A stretch of 64,000 nucleotides of DNA from assembly GCA_941918925.1 (NCBI GenBank), contig OW799237.1, positions 108,780,515 to 108,844,514 on the forward strand, given 5' to 3'. The notes under the pieces are model-generated. The model made no database searches. It was not told the origin of the DNA and saw only the letters and a list, made by a program, of their open reading frames with translations. Positions within the stretch are counted from its first letter, which is position 1. Each line of letters starts with the position of its first letter. Both the position numbers and the translations under genes were made by a program. The stretch is from Phyto melanocephala. Its lineage: Eukaryota > Arthropoda > Insecta > Diptera > Rhinophoridae. Positions 56,185 through 64,000 of this stretch are shown in pieces.

Positions 56185-56558
56185 CGCGGGGTCTGCGCGT
56201 AGCAATATTTATTGCCGCAATTGTCAAAATCGATTGAGTCCGTAGAAATTGCAACGTATAGACCGAAAATTGCCATATGTAGCAATTTATTGCGCAATCA
56301 TTGCTTTGCTGATTGCTTGATCAATTATTGCCGCAGTAAGCTGTCAAAATCGTTAAATTTTCTTAAATTTTTTTGTTTTTCTTTGCAGAAACAAAGGAAA
56401 ATAGAAATAATTTAACCTTATAATAATTAAGAGTGAGGTTTTTCAATAAAACTAAAAAAATAAAACAAAAATATTAAATTTAATAAATAAATTACTTGTG
56501 TCGTAATTGCCGTTTTGCTTATGTTTAGCAATAGAAATTGCTACGTAAAGACCCAGCG
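56185..56558. mobile_element. PIF/Harbinger-like MITE (374 bp)
   Basis: Left CGCGGGGTCTGCGCGTAGCA, right (inverted) CGCTGGGTCTTTACGTAGCA, continuing ATWTYTATTGC in both. TTA flanks each end (56182-56184, 56559-56561); a TWA trinucleotide duplication is the PIF/Harbinger signature. The interior is full of GCAATNNNTTGC motifs (56216-56335) derived from the ends. No transposase. Confidence 0.8.
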
Positions 56559-56561
56559 TTA

Positions 56562-57436
56562 GTACTGCTGAACCCATTAAAGCTTCGATAAAGCAATGGA
56601 ATTAACTAAGCACAACACTAATATAACATTGTTTTGGTAAATATCAGGAATATTGCTTTGCGAAAATCTCTTGAAGCTTAAAGGAAACAAAGTTCTATGT
56701 TAGAGCTTTTAAAATAATAATTCCTTTTCGAAACGTGTTAAAAACCCTTTGAAATAGCCGCTTTTTATCTAAAATATTCTCCTTTTTTATCTTGATTAAG
56801 AGTAACTGCCTGAGTAGAGCGAATAGCCCTTTCATGAACTAGTTCCCTCCATCGCGAGTTTACTGTACGACTTTATTTTTTGATGACAATTATATTATTG
56901 TATTAACTTCAACATTTTTGACTAATTTTGTTTCATACGCATCTTTAATATGGCGTCTTAAATTCGTTATTATTCATAATCATTTTTATAAATTCATTTT
57001 CAATTTAATTTGCATAGCAATTCTTTGTTGTAATAGTTGTTTTGTTTGCCGGTATCCATTAAACACATTTATTTAATATGATTTTAAAAACAGTTTTGTT
57101 AAAACCATTTATTTTATGTTGTTTTCAAAATGTTACGATTCTTTAATGATTATCGCCATCAAGATAATCGACTGACTAAGATTTGTTTAACATGTAAATG
57201 ACTAAACTTTATGTTAATTGAGTGAAAATATGAAACAAACAAAATTTATTGGGGCATAACTTTGGGAAATACAAAATATTTTAAAATTAAAAATTATGAA
57301 CAATGTAAAATCAATGTAAATATGGAATTTTTTGATTATGAAGAAAATTGTTTTCTAAAAAAGTTTTCAAAAAATTTATTTGAAAGGAAATAAAATTAAA
57401 AAAATATTTGTTTAACCACGGTACTCAATAAAACTA
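56562..57436. other. AT-rich DNA, no gene seen
   Basis: No coding similarity or transposon end recognised. Confidence 0.5.
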
Positions 57437-57440
57437 CATA

Positions 57441-57657
57441 TGGGCACTTCCACAGAAATGTCACGTAACGTCAGATTCATTAAACACTTACAACTAAAGG
57501 TCATACAGTTTGGTTTGTTTTAATTTTAACTAAAATAGATTTACTTACATTCTATCCATACATACATAGAAATATATAAAAAAAGGTAAAAGAAAAACTT
57601 TAAGCAATAGATGCTGGCGTTACGTGACAAAAGTAGACCTTACTGTAGAAGTACCCA
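57441..57657. mobile_element. 217-bp MITE with possible CATA duplication
   Basis: Left TGGGCACTTCCACAG, right (inverted) TGGGTACTTCTACAG; GTCACGTAACGYCAG also recurs inverted slightly further in. CATA lies outside both ends (57437-57440, 57658-57661). A 4-bp duplication limits the superfamily choices but the length is not certain. Confidence 0.65.
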
Positions 57658-57788
57658 CATACAGTACTAGACTTAAGTATAGGCACTAACTACACAATTA
57701 ACTAAACTTTAGTTTTTGTACGTATTTCGGAACATAAAATATTTATTTCATTAATATATAAATGACTTTGAAACAATTATATTTAAGA

Positions 57789-58130
57789 AACAAGTAAGAA
57801 TGCTATATTCGGCCGTTCCGAATCTGATAATACCCTTCACCATCTTGTACGTAGTGACCACATCGTAGCTTAGCCAAAATATCATTTTGTTTTATTATTT
57901 CTGTTGCATTTTTTGATTTTAAATTTTCCGTAGTTGGTTATATTCTACTAGTCATACCCTTTCATTTGATACGCATATTGATGCGGTTGAAAAAGAATAT
58001 ACAATCCGCTATTTTGTTAAGACCGCCATATTGGATTTTAACTTCTTCATTATTTATTGTATTCTACTAGTTAAGTCCTTTTGTTTTATACCAATATTTA
58101 GGGGGTTCAAGTGGGTACATATTATTTTGA
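57789..58130 (+). mobile_element. Helitron-like element HL-5, 5' part
   Basis: 5' end AACAAGTAAGAATGCTATAT with hairpin TTCGGCCGTTCCGAA and AATACCCTTCACCATC, then two modules of about 125 bp containing TACTAGTCATACCCTTTCAT and TACTAGTTAAGTCCTTTTGT. The 3' end is not present before the transposase relic that follows. Confidence 0.65.
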
Positions 58131-58159
58131 AACTCATTAATCAAACTGGACTGGAAAAG

Positions 58160-58900
58160 TGCGTGAAAATATAATTAAAACTTTTCAAAAAAATACGTCA
58201 TGAACTTTTAAAAAAATAGCAAAAGTTAACCCTCGAACTGTTTCAAATGCCATTAAACGGTATAAGGAAGACCTGAGCATTGAAAGAAAACCTGAATCAG
58301 GAAATAAAAAAGGTCCAAGGGATATTGGTAAGGTAAAAGAAGACGAGCAACTGTTTCGAAGAGCACCAAAGGCCAAAGCTTATGCTGGGCTGAAGACATA
58401 CAAAGTTCAGAAAGTTCCAAATCGCAATTCGCAAGAACTTAGAAGCAAAAAACGGGAGAAAAAATTCAAGGCAGATTTTATAAAAAAATACACTTGTTGC
58501 GTGATGGATGACGAAACATACGTTCTGGCAAACTTTTCTCAACTTCCCGGCCAGTAAGAGTTCCGGACAAAAAAAAAAAACAAACAAAATTCTCTAAGAA
58601 ATTTCTCGTGTGGTAAGCTATTTGCAGTTGTGGCAAACAAAGCCAAGCATTTGTGGCATCAGGCATGATAAACACATAAAAATATTATGAAGAGCAAACA
58701 AAAACTGCTTTCTTCAAACAGCACGCAGTGCCTTCATATTTCTGGATCAATTTGTCATCATCTCACTATGGAAAAAAGGCACTTGAGTGGTATTCAAAGA
58801 AAAATGTCATTTTTGTGCCACGAGAGGCAAATCCACCTAACTGTCCAGAACTTAGGCCTGTGGAAAGGTAAAAAATTTTTGAACAAATAATATTTACAAA
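58160..58900 (+). pseudogene. DD37E mariner-type transposase relic
   Basis: Plus strand reads VNPRTVSNAIKRYKEDLSIE (helix-turn-helix), GLKTYKVQKVPNRNSQ, VMDDETYVLANFSQLPGQ (first catalytic Asp), then after shifts SYFWINLSSSHYGKKALEWY and VIFVPREANPPNCPELRPVE. Order and spacing match the transposase at 31864-32796, including 37 residues before the final Glu, but the second Asp is Asn here and several stops and frameshifts are present. It is an older relative of that element. Confidence 0.85.
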
Positions 58901-60739
58901 TAATTCTAATAACTCCCTTTAAAGCTGTATTTAAGAATATATTTTAAAGTTTCATGCATGTTAGTCACATAGGGTTTTTATATAAAACGATGAATGGGAG
59001 GTACCCAAGTCCTTGCTACGATTTTTATAGAATTTTGTATTTTTATCCATCTTAGCGATATATAGCAGCGTTCAAACCTACGACAACAACTCCTTCTATT
59101 TATGCTGAATTTTATTTAATGACAAATGACACAGTGCAGCTTCTCCGTTGGCAAATATATAAATAGTGACATGAATTCCATTTCTGGGGACAATTGTTGC
59201 CTCCGAGCGTGTTTCAAATGAAATGAAATTGTTAGGAATTTTTTTTAAATTAAAGTGGTTGTTCATAACAACAATGCTGTGGCAATTTGCTACCACTCGA
59301 AATACAAAAGAGGCACATTTAATTTAAAAGTTATCAAAAGCCTTAAACATTCATATATCAAATAGGTACACAGTTTTTAAAGAAGTTCAAAAGGTTTTAT
59401 CTCTTATAAAGCCTTAACTAATAAATAAAACAGAAACATTTTATTATAAAAACACAAAATTTCAGCTCAACATGTTTTGAAACCTGCAAACTTTTCGATC
59501 CCATTAATTTTGTCAATACCTATCTATTGTTTTTTTTATTTATTTAATTTTGCGAATTTATACCAAAACATGTTAGCAATTTTCTGATAAATAAACTTTA
59601 TAATAAAACCAAATAATTTTGTTTATGACCGTTCATATAATAAAATAAGTGTAACCTAATTTGAAAACTAAACACGATAAAAGATAGAAAAGAAAAAAAG
59701 CTGTCAAAAATTTTCTACTAAAACAAATTTCATTTCATCAACTAATCTTTGTTGTCATCTTTTTAACAGCGTAACAAATCCCCTCCTTTTCATCACTTTA
59801 CAACCTTATTTCTGTCTCTACAATACTCTTTATCAACTAGATAATTCAAAACAACTTTTTCTATAACAATAAAAACTCATTCATTCATAAACTATAAAAC
59901 CACTTAACCAAAAAAGAAGAAGAAAAAAAACAAGACAACAGCATACAAAAGCTGTATAAACAACAACATTTCTTAAAAATGTTCATTGCTGTTGTTGTTA
60001 TTGTTGTTGTTTTTATGATTGTAAATCTTCCGATATTGTCAACAAACTAGTAGTGTCTGTCACAAATAGACAAACAACAAATAAAAACAGCTTAAAAAAT
60101 ACGGCACAGTTACAAAACTATCAATGAATATTTTGGCAAATATTATTTTGATAATAAAACAAAACAAAAATAAAAAAAAAAACAAAAAAATAATAAAAAT
60201 AAAACTAAATCCTTGTTAAGAAATAAACAAGTTTTTGACACTTTAATTGTGTTAAAAGCAACACGAAGACTAGAAGACTCTTAAAAAACTTTTAATAAAA
60301 ATTATTCTTAAGTTTTGTTTTCAAAACTCGTACGGCAAGAAACTGTCACTGCCCACTTTCTGTCAAATTTAAACATCGTCAACAATATTAACGAAAATAT
60401 TGCCAAATGGGCCATCAAACAAAAAAATATATATTTTCCTCCATGGATTTAAAAAAGCAAACAAAATGTTCAATAAATAAATAAAATTTTCAACTTTATA
60501 AAAAAAAAAAATATTTAGTTGAATGAAAATGCATTTTAAGTGTTTGTTGCCAAACACAAGTTGTAACGTATCAACAGCAACATTGTCACTTGATACTACA
60601 TGCAAGTGTTAGTGTCAGGGTTGACACCATCGGCCAAATGGTACTATTTTTTTAATTTCGTACGAATTACTTTTCTCTCTTACATTTGTTGATTTTTTAT
60701 TAGAAAATTAAAATAAAAATTATTAAAATTATAAAACAT
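58901..60739. other. AT-rich DNA, no gene seen
   Basis: No coding similarity recognised; GTTGTT-type simple repeat near 59985-60015 and an A-rich stretch near 60165-60200. Confidence 0.5.
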
Positions 60740-60932
60740 ATAAAGATCTGGGCACCATGTGAGGGTTTCAAAGAGTTAATTTCATCCGACACACTGATAT
60801 ACGACTCGAGCTCAATCGACTCCCCAGTCATAAGTTTTTAGAAAATATATGTTTTTGGGGGCGGAAAAAAATATTGTAGAGACTGCAAACGAATTACAAA
60901 CCTGGATATACCATAGGTAAAGGGTATAATGT
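60740..60932 (+). mobile_element. Helitron-like fragment, 3' part
   Basis: TCAATCGACTCCCCAGTCATAAGTTTT, GAAAATATATGTTTTTGGGG and AAACCTGGATATACC..GTAAAGGGTATAA follow the conserved 3' block of HL-2/HL-3 with many changes. The 5' part is absent. Confidence 0.6.
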
Positions 60933-61089
60933 TGGGAATATGCACAAAGGAACAACCAAAATACCAAAATAATAGAATTTTATTATTTAAATCGGCGATT
61001 AATTTAATGCAAGGACAACGATATACACTTTAATGTCAGAATAATTCGTTGCTTTGTTCGTCGTCGTCTTTCTTGCAATAGGAATTTTC

Positions 61090-61150
61090 TGAACTGAACC
61101 ATTCGATTGGCAAGGAATTTGAGCTTTTGTTTTCTAGATGTGTAGGTCCT
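61090..61150. repeat. Partial copy of the 49765 TA-MITE
   Basis: GAACTGAACCATTCG, TTGGCAAGGAATTTGAG and TTGTTTTCTAGATGTGTA align with the right end of the MITE at 49765-50006. The left part is not recognisable. Confidence 0.55.
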
Positions 61151-61389
61151 GGCGTTTTGAAAATCGAAAAAGCCATTTATCAACGTCAACTGTACCGTAT
61201 TAGGTGTACAGTATGTAGTGACATTACATCTAAAAATATCACTTATCATAAATGGAGAAAATGGTAGAACATTTCTGACGTCCTGGTTTTGAAAACAGGC
61301 TTGAGATGTGCTTGTGTGAGGTTGGAGACATTGTCTACACTCCCTGACACATAATGACACTCTTAAATCAAATTTTTTAAAATTTAAAA

Positions 61390-61723
61390 ATCATTTGGCC
61401 TTCTTTTGGGTTATTTGAAGGAGCGTAAAAATGTGAACCATACCGAGAAAATTCTTGAACTCAAGGCCAAAATTTTTTTAGAAATTCAAGCGCTACAGAA
61501 ACAAATTTTTAAAGATGTTATGGAGCCCATCATTGCGAAGCTAAAAGCGGGGTTCATTGAAGTGACATCATTTTCTATACTTAATGTAAAAAAATTCCGT
61601 TTTTGTGTTTTTTATAATCTGAAAAAATTTATAAACGAAAAAGTTATTAAGCTATTAAGCCCCATGGTGACTTTTGGCTCAACCTGTATAATAAAATATG
61701 AAAATGGAGTTAAGCCGGCATAA
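61390..61723 (+). pseudogene. Mariner-family transposase relic, C-terminal part
   Basis: Open frame GYLKERKNVNHTEKILELKA followed by EIQALQKQIFKDVMEPII matches the C-terminal region of mariner transposases (LWGYLKERVYVNKPxTIEELK..I..EI..L...). The catalytic residues would lie upstream and are absent. The ATG at 61406 is incidental. Confidence 0.7.
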
Positions 61724-62241
61724 TTGACTTATAACGAATAATTCAAATGAATATAAATTTGTAATTAAAAAAAAATATTTTTTAAATTAAAAGAAAAGAA
61801 TTTATTTTAAAGACTATCGGTGTTATGCATAACAAAAAACTGTTTGCTAATTAACGAGCTGCTATCTTTGGTAATTTTCCTTTAAAAAGTTAGCAGCGTC
61901 TTTTTGAAAGAACTTAATCCCAGTAAAAACTAGCTCACGACTTGCTCTTACTAAACAACATACTTTTCAATGACTTTTACATAGCGTCTGTCTTACTAAG
62001 ATGTATTTTAGAAATGACTAGATTTATGTGATACGTTGGTACTTATTTTGAGACATTTGCTTAGATACACACACAGTACAATTTCTTATTGCGAAATTTG
62101 CTAGAAGCCATTCAAATACATAACTTTTTGTAACTCTCATTTAGTTTAACACGCTTAGGTTATAAGTAATAATGATCTTGACAACAGCGGCAAAGCGTTT
62201 CACTAACAAAGTGATGACTTATAGATTTTCACTGATTTTAA
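61724..62241. other. Unique DNA, no gene seen
   Basis: No coding similarity or element end recognised. Confidence 0.5.
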
Positions 62242-62243
62242 TA

Positions 62244-62804
62244 CAGTAGAAACTCGATTCTTGCTTGTAGATACATATTTTATGTGGAATTAAAGAAATA
62301 TAAAACTTTGGTTTGCTTTGTACAAAATCGCTTAGAAACTCCGAGGGTTTAAGCGTCTTTTTTCTCCCAGGGCCGGATTCAGAATGCGCCACAAATTTCT
62401 TTATGGTGTTTTCATTTCTCTTAAGACGAGTTATTGTTAATCTATAAACATAAAAACTGTTTGCTAAGGAATTGGTGGAAAATCCAGCACTTAATTTCTT
62501 TAAAATCTTAGTTTTAACTTTAATTGTCAGCAACGTAAGTTTTTTATTTGCCATTATGACATCGCACCTCTCAATAGTCAGTTTAAAACTGATTCAAATT
62601 ATGTACAACATTTTATCAGCAACATAAAACGACGGGGATTTCCCGAAATGTATTCAGTCTAAGAAAACGTAAGCAAAGCAGCACGCAAGATTAATGTTGC
62701 AATCATCGAGTTCAAAATTTTTGGATGTCGCAAGTACTGAGAGCGCAATTAAATATATTTCTAAGTTGCAAGAATCGAGGTGTGCAAGAATCGAATTACT
62801 ACTG
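62244..62804 (-). mobile_element. pogo-like miniature element retaining the DNA-binding domain
   Basis: Left CAGTAGAAACTCGATTCTTG, right (inverted) CAGTAGTAATTCGATTCTTG, both followed by C. TA flanks both ends (62242-62243, 62805-62806). A second inner copy of TCGATTCTTGCA is at about 62767-62779. The 561-bp element encodes the start of a pogo-type transposase on the minus strand and has lost the rest. Confidence 0.85.
62340..62554 (-). pseudogene. pogo/Tigger transposase N-terminus (psq/CENP-B-type helix-turn-helix)
   Basis: ATG at 62554 starts MANKKLTLLTIKVKTKILKK, then LSAGFSTNSLANSFYVYRLTITRLKRNENTIKKFV, the psq-type helix-turn-helix of pogo/Tigger transposases, which binds the element's own ends. 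After about residue 70 the similarity stops because the catalytic domain is deleted; the frame runs on to 62219 through terminal sequence. Such remnants could bind and compete at terminal repeats (inference). Confidence 0.8.
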
Positions 62805-62882
62805 TATTTCAAATTAACGTATTTAGGCTATTAAAATCAAGTACTTATGTATTTATAGCTATAAAAGTAAGTACTTATTGAA

Positions 62883-62995
62883 GTCCCTATTTAAAAGCGA
62901 ACGTAATAAGTACTTATACGAGTCCCTATTTGTAAGCGAGGGTGATAAGTTCTGATTTAAGTCCCTATTTATAAGCGAGCGTAGTAAGTACTTGC
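62883..62995 (+). repeat. 39-bp minisatellite, three copies
   Basis: GTCCCTATTTAWAAGCGA-type units start at 62883, 62922 and 62961, each followed by CGTARTAAGTACTT-like sequence. Diverged at several positions; no function apparent. Confidence 0.85.
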
Positions 62996-64000
62996 CTCCA
63001 AAGACATCGCCGTTTTAAAATAATGGATTTAGATGCCAAATTGTAAGTAGTGAAGAACTGTTTTCTAGTACTTTCATTATTTCATTATTTTGTAATGTGC
63101 TATTTTTCTGGGAAGTTTAAGTATTTATATATAAAAGATATATCAAAATTTGTTATCAATTCAAAGGTATTAAAAAAAATATTTTTTACAATTTAAAGAT
63201 TTTAAATAATTGTCAAACATTTTTTTATTTAAAAAAAAATTATGAAAAATACCCTGTCCAAAAAAGTACTTTTTTACATCCCTAAACTATAATTTACTTG
63301 TGTTGCTTTGTGTACGTATAAGAACAACAAATTCCGGTATGTATTTTAGCAAATGTTTTGCACAATTATAGCAGACAGATGGACGATTTAAATTAACCGA
63401 CAGAAAAGATAAATAATACCTCTACACAAACATGTACTAGTCATAAACAATATGAACAGACTGTAAGACCAACAAACACAAAATCTCTAGACTTTATGTC
63501 TTGATAAAATTGTTTGTGTTTTTCATAACAAATTGTAAAAAAAACACTACAAAGAACTAGACACAAAACTATAAAGAAGTTTTATAAATGAGCCAGTAGT
63601 AGTTAAATAAATAAAATAAAAAAAGCAAAAACCGAAATTTGTTTACCCTTCCCAAACACGGTGGTAAAGTTTTTGAAAATTAAAAACTTTTTTTTTTTTT
63701 ACGAATATTCGGTGACCTAGTTTGAAAGAATTAAAAAAAAAAATTAAGATATTTTTTTCTTATTTGATAAATTGAATTTTAACCCTAAAACACTCAAACC
63801 ATTTTATACATTTCGTTTCATTTTCAAACTGGTAAAATTTCTTTTGCTAAATACAAAATATAGTTTAACATGTAACGGCCAATTTTTATGACATTCATGG
63901 ACAACATGGTCACAAAAATTTTAAATTTTAAAATAATTTTCAAAATTAAATAACCGCTTTAAAATTTTTAACAACTATACTACACTTATTGCGAATAACC
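62996..64000. other. AT-rich DNA, no gene seen
   Basis: No coding similarity, RNA gene or transposon terminus recognised up to the window end. Confidence 0.5.

Noticed and set aside
61004..61360. 118-codon minus-strand open frame as a gene
   Set aside because: Part of it is the end of a MITE family also present at 49765-50006; no protein family recognised.

Overview
The window is eukaryotic, very AT-rich and built from transposon-derived DNA. No exon of a conventional host gene, no tRNA or rRNA gene and no prokaryotic operon was recognised. Element content (fly-type Helitron/DINE-like ends with a TTCGGC hairpin, Tc1/mariner, pogo and non-LTR relics, a tRNA-related SINE, Foldback-like elements with 9-bp target duplications) suggests a higher fly, probably a calyptrate. 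This is inference from repeat content, not a species call.

The main structure is a nest covering about 1.5-24.9 kb. (1) A Helitron/DINE-like element on the minus strand (1548-24893) carries a deleted mariner (24135-24749). (2) It is split by a Foldback-like element, here FB-A (2041-22923), flanked by the 9-bp duplication CGCACAGTG. FB-A has unique ends of about 290 bp, inverted arms of a 181-185-bp satellite, and a roughly 0.7-kb loop holding a short Cys-rich open frame. (3) The left arm of FB-A holds a 5'-truncated non-LTR retrotransposon (4633-19239) ending in poly(A). (4) The reverse transcriptase frame of that LINE is split by a second Foldback-like element, FB-B (5624-17710, 12,087 bp), flanked by the 9-bp duplication AATTTTCGG. 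FB-B consists of 236-bp unique ends that differ at one base, about 49 satellite units (171-174 bp) in one orientation, and about 18 in the other, meeting head to head at about 14,330. FB-A and FB-B share terminal sequence and a diverged satellite core, so they are two members of one family of very different age.

From 24.9 to 64 kb there is a scattered population of smaller elements in AT-rich unique DNA. These include a nearly intact DD37E mariner-type element (31681-32949), a DD37E relic, several mariner relics of the kind I read as DD41D-like, pogo/Tigger relics and miniature elements, a PIF/Harbinger-like miniature element, other MITEs with readable target duplications, three copies of a tRNA-related SINE with a (CCTAA)n tail, two copies of a GGGCGTGGC-rich repeat ending in TATATATAGAT, several Helitron-like copies, and fragments of other non-LTR elements. 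No cooperating host genes are visible; the window reads as an intergenic or intronic transposon graveyard with one very young large insertion.
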